DNA of 64,000 nt from Isoetes taiwanensis (taxonomy: Eukaryota > Streptophyta > Lycopodiopsida > Isoetales > Isoetaceae), in the NCBI GenBank assembly GCA_021234155.1, contig JAJEKV010000427.1, positions 124,001-188,000 on the forward strand, in the 5' to 3' direction. The translations under genes were made by a program, and so were the position numbers. This document shows positions 1 to 10,335 of this stretch, in pieces. A model generated the notes under the pieces. That model saw only the letters and a list, made by a program, of their open reading frames with translations, was not told where the DNA came from and did no database searches. Numbering within the stretch: position 1 is the stretch's first letter; the number at the start of each line of letters is the position of its first letter.

Positions 1-36
1 TTTGTTTAATATGAAATCGCGGCCAGCCGATTTTAA

Positions 37-2084
37 ACTAGAAGGATTTATTTAATTCACGATTATGAAGCTAACAAGGTTACTCCTTGCAGTCCCTATA
101 TCGAGCAACTTCGGCATGCTTGGAACCAGTGGATTGAATATGGGAAGCCAATGTCACAGGGCCAGTCCAAAAGTGCTGAATTCAAGTTGCTGGAGAGGAC
201 ACTCAGTCAGACGATAATACAGGACAAAACCAAGAGCACCAGATCAAAGAAAAAAAAAGGAGATGAAAAGGGTGATGCTTCCGAGGAACCAACTGTGCCC
301 AAGGATGCCTGCAAGATAGTATTTGCTTCAGATCCAGTATGGGAGAAATGGAATGAATTCTGGGATGCCTACGTCGAGAAGAAGTTGCCAGATTCACAAG
401 GAAGATTTCCTCCTGTTGACACATCAATTTTTGATATATATATAACAGAGATGAGGAAGGCTCAGGGATTGGACGATCAAGAGCTGATCTCAGTTCTGGA
501 TAGGTTAATCAGAAAGGAAATTCTTTACAAGAAAACCTCGGCAACAAAGGCTATGGAATCATTTGAAGATGCATGCGACGAGCTGAAAAATATTAGAGTG
601 CTCAAGAAGGCAGTTGGTGAGGAATTACAAAGGCTTACAGGAGAGTGGTCGTTGTCGGAGTTAGGACTCATGCAAAAGTATAACGCCTCCAACGACGACC
701 TAAAGAAGTATGTATTTTGGTCCAAGGACTTTGTCAAGCAGCAGAAGTTGAAGAACGTTGCAAAGATCAGTGGGATTCACACTAAAGTTGCATCCGACTT
801 GAAACGAAAAGTCGCGATGGTGAAGCAGACCCCGGAGACGAAATCCACTTTTTTTTATCAAGTGTCCACTGGTTTCAAGTGTGCCTTGCCAGAAGTGGGT
901 GCAGGTCCCCATGATATCACACTCTTCGTCCTTGATAGGCGAAAAGGCACGGATGGTCGCTTGATTGACTATATCGTTCTTCAACATATGTAATGGTTTC
1001 ACCACGGAGATGAACTACACAATTGTCACTATATGTCCCTCCGACATGTCCTATGCATATGTTCTAACTGCTGCAAATGACTTAAAATGCGTGAAAGTCA
1101 TCCGACAGGCGATCCTCATAGATGAAAACAGGGACAGTGACTTTAACACAGCAAGTAAAATTTCTCATGTGCTTATAATTATGATAGCCATGATGGATGA
1201 TAAGGAATATGAAAGGCTCAAGGGAAAACCAGATGGAGACAAACTAGCATGGCAGTGCTATCAGTTAGATGAACGCATAATGCGAAACGTCTTCTATCTG
1301 GAGCAAGAAGACAAGGGGAAGGGTGTCAAGGTCGTGGAAGAGTTAGAGGAAGAAGAGGAAGAAGAGGATGAAAACGAGGACGACCCAATTCTTGTGGGCC
1401 ACATTAAGTATGAGCTCCTAACTTCACATAAGGGTAAGCTAAACAAGGACGGGTTCTCTATGGACCTTTCCCAGTATCTCATTGAAGCATTTTGTCCATT
1501 GGGAACAACTTGCTGGGAACTTCACGTTGGAGGTTACATCGGTAGAGAAGCTTTGAAGTTAGCAAGGAAATGTCAGAGCGTCGTCTCCGATGATCTCGCC
1601 AAAAATTTCTTGGACCTCTTCTTTGAGAAAGTACTAGAGGAAGCACCTAGGGGACCAATCGGCAGTGCAAAAAATAAAGCTTCTACCTCTAAGGCCGAAA
1701 TACCTGCAGATTTGCTTAAGGAACGGTAGAATATGAGAAAGCTATTCGTTGGCCACAACATCATAAGAGCAGCTAGATCACCAAGTACCTATCGACATCC
1801 CTGTGAACATCCTTGGCCCTGAAAATATAGAACATGATGAAGATAACAAGGATGATGATAATAACAATAATGATGATGAAGCAGACTCCAAATCTGAAAA
1901 CACTAGCTAGGTTAGCGTAAAGAGTAATGAACTATCAAGCATAGTTCACACTGTACAGATCTCAACTGATGTGGTTGGTGCTTCTATTAGACCGGAGACA
2001 ACTCAGAATAAGGATGCAACGGAAGAAGACACTACGGGGAATGAAGAAGAAGAAAGGTATCGTAACAATGTTCCTTTTTTTTGA
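37..2084 (+). pseudogene. Unrecognised multi-frame ORF, probably transposon-derived
   Basis: Frame 1 is open from about 37 to 993, with its first Met at 151. Frame 2 continues from 965 to 1,729, so at least one frameshift or missed intron lies near 965-993. A third acidic stretch rich in Asp/Asn/Glu (1,782-2,084) is open except for a TAG at about 1,909. The first part is lysine-rich with predicted helices. The second part carries a Glu run (about residues 122-135). Near its C-terminus, FCPLGTT followed by GREALKLARKC is faintly like the glycine loop of amino-methyltransferases, but I see no DPPY-type catalytic motif. I do not recognise the protein. Breaks in every segment argue for a relic. 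An FCP1-like ORF follows on the same strand. Confidence 0.4.
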
Positions 2085-2117
2085 TATCCATGCATTTTAC
2101 AAACTACAAGCATATAG

Positions 2118-2138
2118 AAATCGCGCCTGGCGCGATTT
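2118..2138. repeat. 21-bp perfect palindrome, AAATCGCGCC-T-GGCGCGATTT
   Basis: Two 10-bp arms are perfect reverse complements around a single T. A diverged copy with the same centre (GGCGCC-T-GGCG) lies at 2,191-2,211. Related half-sites occur at about 13-33 (AAATCG...CGATTT) and about 3,597-3,606 (GGCGCGATTT). Function unknown; it could be a transposon-end or protein-binding palindrome. Confidence 0.6.
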
Positions 2139-2263
2139 AGAGTTTCCTAGAGATCATATTTTTAAATTATGTTGACATGCATCATTCATGAAATGGCGCC
2201 TGGCGTGTTTTCGTTTTCCATTTCTTTTATCTCATACGATATTGTTCTCCTTACATAAATGAT

Positions 2264-2890
2264 TTGGCTTCCCCAAAAGTACTGGTCTTTGATTTGAATG
2301 GTGTGCTATGTAGAACGTTACCTAAAGCAACGTTTGAAAAGTCATGGTATGCGCAACAACCATTTAAGACACGTACCAAATATGTTTACCCGCGCCCTTA
2401 TCTGAAGGAGATGTTGGACCAGGCCTTCAGTCTGTTTCGTTGTGCAATTTGGTCATCTATGGAGCATAGAAATATACAGGATGTTTTGAAAGTAGTGCCT
2501 GAGCTAAATAGAGATTGGGCGTCCATCTGGGATCAAAGCAAATGTGCTTCATTCACAAACCCTAAAGAACCGACAGGTAAAAAGATATTTGTGAAATGCT
2601 TGCGCAACATGATGGATGCCCTAGGTGTTGAGGATAAGGAAGGCATGATCATGGTGGATGATGACGCTCTAAAGTGTTGCTTCAATCAGTCACAGTCATT
2701 GAATCCGCCATCCTATCATCCTGAAGATTTTGATAAAGATGACTTCCTGCTTCGCTTTGTTAGTGTCTTGCACGAAATAGCTTCAGGAAAAACGGTTGAA
2801 GAGATACAAACACTATACCCGCATCTTGATCGGACAGGGGAAATTGACAGGGACCTTGAGAAAATCGTTCTAGAAAGGGAACTTTTTTGA
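2264..2890 (+). CDS. FCP1-like (NIF/HAD-type) phosphatase-domain protein, possibly partial
   Basis: About 208 codons are open without interruption. The core resembles the FCP1/SCP (NLI-interacting factor) fold: a nucleophile loop DLNGVL near residue 11, a YPRPYLKEML segment, IWSSMEHRNI where the family has W-(T/S)-S, WDQSKC, KKIFVKCL and the acidic MVDDDALKCC loop near residue 128. The loop reads DLNG rather than the canonical DxDx(T/V), as in many plant members, so catalysis is uncertain. The frame opens after a stop at 2,189 and starts at a TTG; there is no ATG before residue 49. An upstream exon joined at the AG just before 2,279 is therefore likely. A frameshifted relative lies at 9,826-10,291 on the other strand. 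Confidence 0.65.
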   Translation: MASPKVLVFDLNGVLCRTLPKATFEKSWYAQQPFKTRTKYVYPRPYLKEMLDQAFSLFRCAIWSSMEHRNIQDVLKVVPELNRDWASIWDQSKCASFTNPKEPTGKKIFVKCLRNMMDALGVEDKEGMIMVDDDALKCCFNQSQSLNPPSYHPEDFDKDDFLLRFVSVLHEIASGKTVEEIQTLYPHLDRTGEIDRDLEKIVLERELF

Positions 2891-3152
2891 TATATATGTA
2901 TACAGGAAATACACTTTCCAAAAAGTTTTGAATATGAAATATACTTTACACCAACCTCATTCGAATATATATTGTGTTCCTATATCTACATTATTGGTTC
3001 TGTGTACGTATTATTTTTTTATATTATGTGTATGGTTTGCTATACTTGCAATAATTTGTATGTATATACCGTCAATAATTTAGATGTGTATAAATAGGTA
3101 TGCATGAAATTGGCAAACCATCGGCTTCGGTCTCCGCCTTCTGCTTGTTATT

Positions 3153-3383
3153 ATGGCACATTCTATTACCTGCAAGATGAACCATGCGGACCTCTGCAGG
3201 TGCCGCGAGCTAGAAATAGAACTTCAAGACTGGCTTGATGTCGTTGCTATGAATCCCGTCCGCCTCTATCCTGATCCCTTTGATGTTGTAATCCATCTTA
3301 TATGGAATCCAGAGCATGGTTTGTTCATGATCGACAGGATCTCAGGACCGCCTGCAGCGCCTGTCGACAATGAATCGGATTAG
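3153..3383 (+). CDS. Small hypothetical ORF (76 aa)
   Basis: ATG-started ORF with an N-terminal cysteine cluster (CKMNHADLCRC), then an acidic and hydrophobic segment ending in a Pro/Ala/Asp tail. No family recognised. It follows the FCP1-like ORF by about 260 bp in the same orientation and could be a downstream exon of the same relic or chance. Confidence 0.2.
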   Translation: MAHSITCKMNHADLCRCRELEIELQDWLDVVAMNPVRLYPDPFDVVIHLIWNPEHGLFMIDRISGPPAAPVDNESD

Positions 3384-3633
3384 TTTTTTAAGTTTATGTT
3401 CTATTATAATGCGTTATTTATGCCAAGAAAATCGCTACTTTTTATATTGCCAACATTCTGTCATAATATGGGTCATTTGCATCGAATATTTGATGCCTTT
3501 ACATTTCAACATAAAATGCGTCTTCCTAGCCCGAAAATGAACTCAGTGCAAAAGTGTGGTTAATTCAATATAATGGTCAATAAAAGGCTTATACGGCGCG
3601 ATTTTGGAATAGACATAATCCCAATTTAATTGA

Positions 3634-4594
3634 ATGATGGTTCATTGGAGGCTAAGAAAATTACTTTTTGGTGTGCAAGTGAGAGCGGAGATTTTATATG
3701 GCAGTCCGGTTTGGGGACCAGGTCTCTCACGAAAAGGATGGAATGATATTGAACAGGTACAAAAAAGATTTCTAATTGGCAAACTTGGGGTGAACATCCA
3801 AACGCCTTATTGTATGTTATTAGCAGAAGCAGGTTTGTTGCCTCTTGAAGCCGAAGCTCTATGTAGAACCATTACTTATGTAAATCGCGTTCTATCCATG
3901 GACTCAACAAGGTTCCCCTTGCAAGCATTGGAACAATCTAATAGGAAGGGCTGGCGCTGATGTCCGAAAGTGGGCAGCCAGATGGCTTGGTCAAGATACT
4001 TGGCCGACATCATTGAACTTTAAGGAAGTTCACGAATTTGTGACAAAGAAAGCAATCTGCAAGTTGTGGACATTGGAGGATGGAAAAGATACCAAGAAGC
4101 GGTTTTACTTGGCGGATATAAATGATCTAGATGACTATCAAGAGCAATCTTACCTAATAGCAAACATCAGTCGCAAGAATCGCATGGTGATCTCTCAGTT
4201 AAGACTGTCATGTATTGAGACGGGCAGATGGAATAATACTCCTCGCAATGAAAGATTATGTTTGGTATGCTTTGATATTGTAGTAGAAACTGAGCAGCAT
4301 ACTTTTTTGGAATGCTCAGCTTATGAGCACATAAGGGCAAACTATGCAGTTACTGCTACCTCGTTGAAAGAACTTCTACAACTTCCGGCACATATTCTTA
4401 GCTCATATCTATGTAGTATATGGAAAGAGAGAGATGAGATAATTGCTTTATTCACTCTCATGAGTAATTTTGAAATTGGTGGCGCTATGGATTAAGTGCT
4501 ATTATTGTTACTGTCTTATACCTTTTTGCCATAGAGGCCTGGGGGCCTAAATGGCTTGATCAATATATTAGATTAAATTAAATTAAATTATAAG
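3634..4594 (+). mobile_element. LINE (non-LTR retrotransposon) 3' fragment
   Basis: Two reading frames (3,634-3,960 and 4,013-4,495) match the C-terminal part of a plant LINE polyprotein. The first shows LYGSPVWGPGLS and NDIEQVQKRF, the post-palm region seen in the other LINE copies of this window. The second has the C-terminal Cys/His knuckle (CLVCFDIVVETEQHTFLEC). The frame changes near 3,960. The 3' UTR holds a stem-loop (AGGCC-TGGG-GGCCT, 4,535-4,548) and a short ATTAA-type tail (about 4,567-4,594). The 5' part including endonuclease and palm is missing, as expected for 5' truncation. This copy is more diverged than those at 47-53 kb. Confidence 0.85.
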
Positions 4595-4704
4595 AAACTC
4601 AATTCCATGCTCAATTGCATTTTGATGTCCCTTGTTTCAATGTAATATGTTTGCTTTTGATGTAATATGTAATTGTATTTTGATGTCTTTGATGTAACAT
4701 GCGC

Positions 4705-4812
4705 TAGATTCACCACATGTTTCACCACATGAGTCACCACGCCAGGTTCACCACATGTGTCACTACATGTTTCACTACATGTTTCATTACATGTTTCACC
4801 ACATGTTTCACT
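4705..4812. repeat. Degenerate CACCACATG/TTCACCACATG tandem array
   Basis: About ten imperfect units of 9-12 bp reading (TT)CACCACATG with variants CACTACATG and CATTACATG. Similar arrays lie at 6,947-6,990, 8,277-8,432 and 11,840-12,360. Confidence 0.75.
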
Positions 4813-5105
4813 TTCTGGCTCTTTCCCCGAGCCAGATAGATCCTTCTGAACAGTTTTTCCACTTTTCCTTTCCTTTTCCTTAAATTCTCTCGGTCCCATC
4901 AATTCCCCTCATCATCCTTTGGCTGACATCCGTACCCGAAAATCATTAATGACCTCGGGCAACCCAAAAGGCCCGAGGTGCCATTCTTCTGGCTCCCGAC
5001 CGAGTTTACAGTTTACAGCAGTTCGGGAGCAGCTTACAGTTTACAGCAGTAGCTACTTTGGAAGTAGTTTATAGTTTACAGCAGCTACAGTTCGGGTGCT
5101 TCGAC

Positions 5106-5734
5106 ATGGCGAACTTCACCTCCTGGATGCTGCAAAACCAAGGAGTACCGGAATGGGACAATGTGACCAGAGAAGAAGAGCCCCTAATACCTAGGCGTGC
5201 TGTCCCGATTTTCACCAATGCAGAATAGATGGACATCCTCAGGCAACAGAAATTTCTCTATTCACCGGATGAAAATATGACCACAGAAATGCTGAAAGCT
5301 CTCACCAGGAGGATGAATTGTACACCGAACCTCCCAGACCTCTCTCCTTACTCTGCTACCACTGAAATTTTTAAGAACGAGCATCTTTGGCCTATTTCTC
5401 ATACTATCCAGGTTCTGCAAAGGTTGAAACCTTTTCTCCTTCATGGCTACCAAGCCTTTACGCTAGACAGGTTCTTGTTTAGTTATGATAGGTTGTTTAC
5501 AAAGGACCAATTCCTTCACTTCATGGATATGTTCTATCATCACAAGGCCAAGCAGGATGCACATGGAGAAGCTCTATTCTGTTTGGTAACACTGCGCTAT
5601 TATGGTTTTTTGCTTTCCCTCCGGAATGGGAGGAAATAGGCTGGCAAGCTGACCCGGTGGCCACTGATCTGGTGATCATAGAAGAGGACGAGGAGGAGCT
5701 GGACCCAGATCTCTTTTTGATAGATCCACAGTAA
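5106..5734 (+). pseudogene. Unrecognised gene relic with in-frame TAG and frameshift
   Basis: ATG at 5,106 opens a frame interrupted by TAG at 5,226-5,228, then open to 5,639. The more plausible C-terminus lies in another frame (from about 5,603): it reads FPPEWEEIGW, then an acidic EEDEEELDPD tail and stops at 5,734. The switch falls at a run of six T (5,606-5,611), where one -1 step restores the longer protein. The protein is aromatic and leucine-rich (ENEHLWP-like and HFMDMFYHH segments) with no domain I recognise. Together with the 6,100-6,750 relic and the array at 4,705 it looks like part of an undefined mobile element. Confidence 0.45.
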
Positions 5735-6099
5735 GGCAATGTATATAAGACCAGGAATGAAAGCAATGTATATAAGAAGTTTTGTTTCTCATGTAATCTG
5801 AAATGTTTAATACAAATCATTTTTTATGTTTAATATAAATCTTCACTCTTTAATAGACTAAGGGGAAAGGTACAGTCACAGTGGCTGGATTTGGTGGGAG
5901 CAGGGTGAAAGTGACACACAGAAAAATTACATTAAGGATGAACAGAATGGGACAGAGAAACACATGATGAAACCCACCATTGGAAATCTGTCACATCAAA
6001 TGTAGGTTCAATCATTCAAAAGCTGGCTTGGCAGGAAGCATTGGACGAAAACCCTAAATCTAGTTTTGCCTGCAGACATTTGCTTATCCCAATCCAGCT
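5735..6099. other. Intergenic, no gene seen
   Basis: AT-rich sequence between two gene relics. It includes a short repeated phrase, AATGTATATAAGA (about 5,738-5,778). No ORF, RNA gene or transposon end is recognisable. Confidence 0.5.
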
Positions 6100-6750
6100 A
6101 TGGCGGAAGAAGACAGAAGGAGAACACGAGCACAAACAATTTCGCCAGTTCAAATGCAGTCGCATCTGGTAGGACCTATACTGGAGCAAATAAACCAGGA
6201 ACAGAGGCGGATATTAGAGAAGCAGGGCCACCAGAGGATCCATGAATTCTGAGGTATTCTAGGCTTAAAACATAGGTTTATTCCTGATAGGCTTAAAGAT
6301 TTAGAAGCCAAGGCAGTGACAGGCAGTTCCCTTTCTTTGTAGTAGAATGTGATTTCTATATTACTAATCTTAATATTTGTGATGATGTGCTACACAGACG
6401 GGCAGAGTAGACTGAATAGGTTTGGTGCTGCCGATAGGATGGTGGGGAATGCTGAATACTCAGATGAAGAAGAATCCGCAGGTGAAACCTTTAAGGCACT
6501 TAGAAGGGAGATGGTGCATGCCAAAGCCATCAAAAAAGTGCTGAAGCAGCATGAATTGTGGAGGTTCAATAGCCTGAAGCCTTACTTTCAGAACTTATAC
6601 CACAAATGGCAGCAAAGGAGGGAGGCCCATGTCCTCCTCTTATTGGACTTCACTAACTACCGTACTACCACGCTAGACATGTTGCTGAAGATATTTGGCA
6701 GGAATGAGGTCCCTGATTTAACCATGCAGGATGTGGAGGAAATGGTGTAG
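6100..6750 (+). pseudogene. Unrecognised two-exon gene relic
   Basis: An ATG at 6,100 starts a charged, Gln/Arg-rich N-terminus (RRRTRAQTISPVQ, then a helix EQINQEQRRILEKQ). It meets TGA at 6,250 and further stops near 6,340. The same frame resumes after a plausible splice acceptor (CTACACAG at about 6,390-6,397) and runs to 6,750 with a helical, basic domain (LRREMVHAKAIKKVLKQ). The 36 kb minus-strand relic has a loosely similar N-terminal pattern (SPL...QEQRKN). Gag-like structural protein of a retroelement is a guess only. Confidence 0.35.
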
Positions 6751-7430
6751 AACTGAACTTGAAAAAAAGAAAAACTTGGTCCAAAAATTTTGCTCATCGA
6801 TATGTATCTAAGACATCTTTAGATAAATTTTGTTAAAAGGCCCATGAATCTGTATTCCATGAGTGCTTATGTAATTACCATACTACCTGGTGTGGTAGAT
6901 TTCCATATGTATTTTTATTATTTGAAATATAAAAACAACGTTTGGATCACCACAGTATTACCACAGTTTTCACCACAGTTTTCACCACAATCAGCCGGGG
7001 CATTGACCATTTTTTGACCCAGTCAGAAAATGGAATGGCTCTCAGATTCCTCATAGTATCTTGATTGATTTTGGTGACAGCAATATATGGATCCCAAATT
7101 AGGTCCCTGAATTGATATGAGGCCAAAATTCATTAAGCTCTGCTTTGTGGAAAGATTCTTGCAAGGCCACTAACTTTTGCTTCAGGGAATTCTGTGTTTT
7201 TCTTTTCAGTTTCTTTTGAACTCTATTTCTTTTGAACCCGAGCCACCCACCTCATATTTTCCTATTTGCTGCTGGTTACCATATTTTGTTAGTGTGCAGA
7301 TCATAAATTCTGCACCTTGAAATTCCTTGTTGGCTTTAATGTTTGTTTTGGTATGCTATTTCAGTAAGGCATACTTTGCTTTGTACTTTGCATTTTATAA
7401 TTAATGACAAAAACTGTCATTAACTTGAGT
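6751..7430. other. Intergenic, with short CACCAC array at 6,947-6,990
   Basis: No gene seen. At 6,947-6,990 four units of (TTTT)CACCACAG form a short relative of the CACCACATG arrays. The rest is AT-rich and featureless. Confidence 0.5.
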
Positions 7431-7713
7431 TGCAAACTAAATACCAAAAACTTGAGTTGCAAACTAAATACCAAACATGTTTCTTATATCTGTACAGAAA
7501 AGGATAGAAACAGTTCAGTTAACTGAAAGAACAGTGGAAACTAAGAGAACAGTTAAAGCAAAAAAAATAGTCACAACAGTTGTAGAGAAGAGGAGTTCTG
7601 TCATTAATGAAAAAGCTTTACAAAAAATAGAGTCACAAGGACTATTGCAAAACAAGTTCTGTCTTTAATGAAAAAGCTTTACAAAAAATAGTCACAAGGA
7701 CTATTGCAAAACA
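7420..7713. repeat. Two local tandem duplications (28-bp and 61-bp periods)
   Basis: ACTTGAGTTGCAAACTAAAT is repeated directly at about 7,424-7,475. A 61-bp unit containing TTAATGAAAAAGCTTTACAA is present at 7,594-7,654 and again at 7,655-7,713 with a 2-bp deletion. High identity suggests recent slippage or unequal exchange. Confidence 0.8.
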
Positions 7714-7746
7714 ATTGAAACCAGGGATTAAAAAAACAAATCTAAA

Positions 7747-8067
7747 CTATTCAGGGCCGGAGCAGGCTTGATCTTCAGGCGGGGCCATCCTCAGCTCTAT
7801 ATGGAGGTCGTCTTCCATGGCATACATCTTCATTTCTAGAAGACGCTCCTCATTGAGGTAACCTCGATCGACCCATTCCAGAACCCGGATCGAACAGACG
7901 GCTTGTGCCTTAGTGATAAGCTTTTCCACTTCTGGTGGAGTGAACTTGGCCACCACTGTAACCGGATGGCCTCCAGACGAAGACACGGATTCTGACCGTG
8001 CTGGCGGCGAAGGAGCAGGCACAATGGCTGGAGTACTCCTGCGCACTGTGGTCTTGAACCTGGCCAT
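7747..8067 (-). CDS. Hypothetical small protein (106 aa)
   Basis: Uninterrupted ORF from an ATG at 8,067. The N-terminus is basic and Ser/Pro/Ala-rich (RFKTTVRRSTPAIVPAPS), followed by a helical domain (FTPPEVEKLITKAQAV, then RGYLNEERLLEMKMYAMEDD). No family recognised. On the minus strand it is preceded by a minisatellite (8,069-8,150) and a CACCAC array (8,277-8,432), the same setting as the relics at 5.1 and 6.1 kb. It may belong to the same undefined element. Confidence 0.4.
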   Translation of the reverse strand: MARFKTTVRRSTPAIVPAPSPPARSESVSSSGGHPVTVVAKFTPPEVEKLITKAQAVCSIRVLEWVDRGYLNEERLLEMKMYAMEDDLHIELRMAPPEDQACSGPE

Positions 8068-8068
8068 G

Positions 8069-8150
8069 GACGGAATGAACGATGGGGACGGAATGAACGA
8101 AATGGACGAAAGGAACGATGGGGACGGAATGGACGAAATGGACGGAATGA
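8069..8150. repeat. Minisatellite of GGACGGAATGAACGA-type units
   Basis: Imperfect tandem units of 9-15 bp built from GGACGGAAT, GAACGATGG and GGACGAAAT. Being a multiple of three, it keeps reading frames open on both strands, which explains the overlapping low-complexity ORFs here. Confidence 0.75.
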
Positions 8151-8276
8151 AGCTGCGGGGCAGAATTTTGGGAATAAAAGGGATGTTTGCATGGATACGA
8201 TTTTGGAAATGAGGCAGAAGAGGAAAGGGACGTTTGCATGCATACGATTGCACACCTCGGTCCTCGGGAGCCGAGC

Positions 8277-8432
8277 CACCCACCACATGACCCACCATAG
8301 TATTCACCACATGATTCACCACATGCACCACATGTCACCACATGGTTCACCACATGTACCACATGTCACCACATGATTCACCACATGTACCATTTGCATC
8401 ACCACATATATCACCATATGTATCACCACATT
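8277..8432. repeat. CACCACATG tandem array
   Basis: About 14 imperfect units, chiefly CACCACATG with TTCACCACATG and TACCACATG variants. On the minus strand it reads GTGGTG, upstream of the 7,747-8,067 ORF. Confidence 0.8.
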
Positions 8433-8599
8433 GTCATTTTCATCTAGATGTCTCTTTGAATACATCTTTAGCTTTTTATTCCAAGATACGTTAATTTACA
8501 TCAATTTCTTCTGGAGATTTGAACTCCACCAGAGTGTTGCTCTGGTCAGCCAGAAAAGTCTATTGTATACAATAGTATACAACAATGTACATTATAATG

Positions 8600-9525
8600 T
8601 CAATGAAAAAATAGGTTACAAGAATAACCTCTTTGGTTACAATAATACAAACAATAGATTAAGTAAAGATCTATTGATCTGTCAACCTCAGCTTCATTAC
8701 TAGAGCAATTGTGCTTCACAACATCAATCATCATTCTGCGCGTGTCCAACAGCTCCCCACTAGAAATTGGTACACCCTGTAACAAAAATATCAGGCCTCA
8801 CATTGGATGAGTAATACCTTCAAATTTTCGAACTCACCTTGCATTGGGATAGTATGTCCAAGTCTCGCATTACTGCAGCCACAACTTTCTTTACAAAGAC
8901 ACATATAACAGGATCACACGACCAAAGAATCGACCGAGTGGGGAACTTGTAATTCTCTTTGTGGTGCAGCTTTATGGTGCTTGGGAATTTTGTGTTTGCA
9001 TCCTCAACAAAACTCAAGACAAGCTCGAGCCCTTGTACATTTCTAGGTTTGCCAAAATGGTACACACCGGGTTGACATTTAACCGGCCGACCTCCAAGAC
9101 CTACAATGACATACACCGGCCCGAAGGTCGGCCGATAACATCTTTGGCGTAATGATACATTCAAATTGCAAGTTGAGGGTTCAACAGCTTTGTCTCTTGA
9201 AGCATGCTCGCTCGACAAGAATGTGTAAATGAGCGGATCCATGAAATGGAACTCGCTCCATGTCATGCTTGATGCGTAATTGGTGCATACACCGCCAAAG
9301 TCCAAGGTCCGGTAAAACAAGATGCTTTAAAAACAATGTAAGACTTCAAATGAAGTTGTTTATATTAAATTACTAACCTCATAAAGAAATGGACTATCCT
9401 GTCACTGAACTAATCCCTACTTCTCTCCAATATTCTGATTGAGTCTTGATCAAGTACAAGAGGCTCCTGCTGTCCTTTAAACACTTCAAGTGGCAAGTGT
9501 TCTGGTCGGATGTGCGCTCTTAACA
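8600..9525 (-). pseudogene. Ulp1-like (C48 protease-type) gene fragment, 3 exons
   Basis: Three exons join in frame: 9,525-9,378, 9,324-8,838 and 8,776-8,600. Donors are GAG|GTTAGT and AAG|GTGAGT; acceptors are CTGCAG, AAAG and TTACAG. The product reads ILERSRD-stop-FSDRIVHFFM, then HFMDPLIYTFLSS, a middle region, CDPVICVFVKKVV and VPISSGELLDTRRMMIDV. This resembles the Ulp1/SENP layout of transposon-borne plant proteases: a DW..I..F segment, a DP.(F/I)YT segment, a Cys loop and an RR.M helix. The presumed Trp is TAG (9,399-9,401), and the Cys loop lacks the usual D-x-x-S/C-CG. It is therefore probably dead. The family call rests on the similar but clearer relic at 33.6-35.6 kb. Confidence 0.4.
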
Positions 9526-9825
9526 CTGCAGTCCTCGTGCTGGTGGTGTAAGTTTACATTCAGCAAATGAAAGATCATTGAAAACCTTGAGGAACATTGA
9601 AATAGCCAAGAAATGAACAATTGAAGTAAAACTTTGTTTATATTAAAATGTATAGAGAAGTTACATCATATACACAATAATACTATTTCTAGGCTTTAGT
9701 TCTATGTTTTTTCATCATATTAATATAAATTTGACTCTCAGTGTCAAACATATTCAACATTTTTTGCTTTCGACATAACTTTGCACATTCTCTGCCTTCA
9801 GCAACCCCTGAAGCTAATCCTTTAG
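9526..9825. other. Intron or spacer, no gene seen
   Basis: AT-rich sequence between the Ulp1-like exons and the FCP1-like relic on the minus strand. No coding signal recognised. Confidence 0.4.
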
Positions 9826-10291
9826 ATTATTCATGAGGAAATTGCCATCTACTCTGTCAGGGCTCCAGCTGTTTGGACAGATCATGGTGTTTGGCTCATT
9901 GAGGTACCCTTTGTATCTGCTGTCATCAAATGAGAAGCACGTTCTCTTTTGTGAAACCTGGAAATGCGTCGTAGACCTTTTTGAGGTGCTTCAGAAAAAT
10001 TGGCTTTCCACTATTATATAAATTTGTGCTCGTACACTGATCCTGAGTCCATATGAACTGGAATTTGTCCTTGTATTTCATCAATGCTCCCTTAACTATT
10101 ATTCTCATGTTTTGAGCCTGCAAAGTGGACCAAAGTGCTATATGAAAATTCTGACTGCACCAATCTAAGAACTCGGCCCAGCCTGGTCTAGTTACTGCAA
10201 CCTTGGATCTGTTAAGTTGGACCATGGTAACACCCTCTTCTTTGGCAGTGGGTATTTTTTGACTCTTGTCATAGCTTCTACCCAAAAACAA
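9826..10291 (-). pseudogene. FCP1-like (NIF) phosphatase-domain relic with frameshift
   Basis: The minus strand encodes TRPGWAEFLDWCSQNF, HIALWSTLQAQNM, FIWTQDQC, GKPIFLKHLKKVY and ENVLLI, then hits TGA TGA at about 9,920-9,925. Removing one T gives LLI-DDSRYKGYLNEPNT, the standard acidic motif of NIF phosphatases, and the new frame continues to about 9,826. At the N-terminal end the DLNG loop is degraded (ILLVFG then a stop, about 10,270). The core is thus recognisable but broken at both catalytic motifs. It lies between a coiled-coil/zinc gene and a Ulp1-like fragment, all on the minus strand. Confidence 0.75.
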
Positions 10292-10335
10292 GCAGGATTG
10301 GGCTTAACCTTGTAGTCTTCTGCATGGACAGAGTT

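Noticed and set aside
1480-1600. DNA methyltransferase (FCPLGTT...GREALKLARK)
   Set aside because: The glycine-loop resemblance is short and no DPPY/NPPY-type motif exists in either frame.
7836-8362. Overlapping ORFs in several frames over the minisatellite and CACCAC array
   Set aside because: The repeats lack stop codons in all frames; only the 7,747-8,067 ORF extends into non-repetitive sequence.
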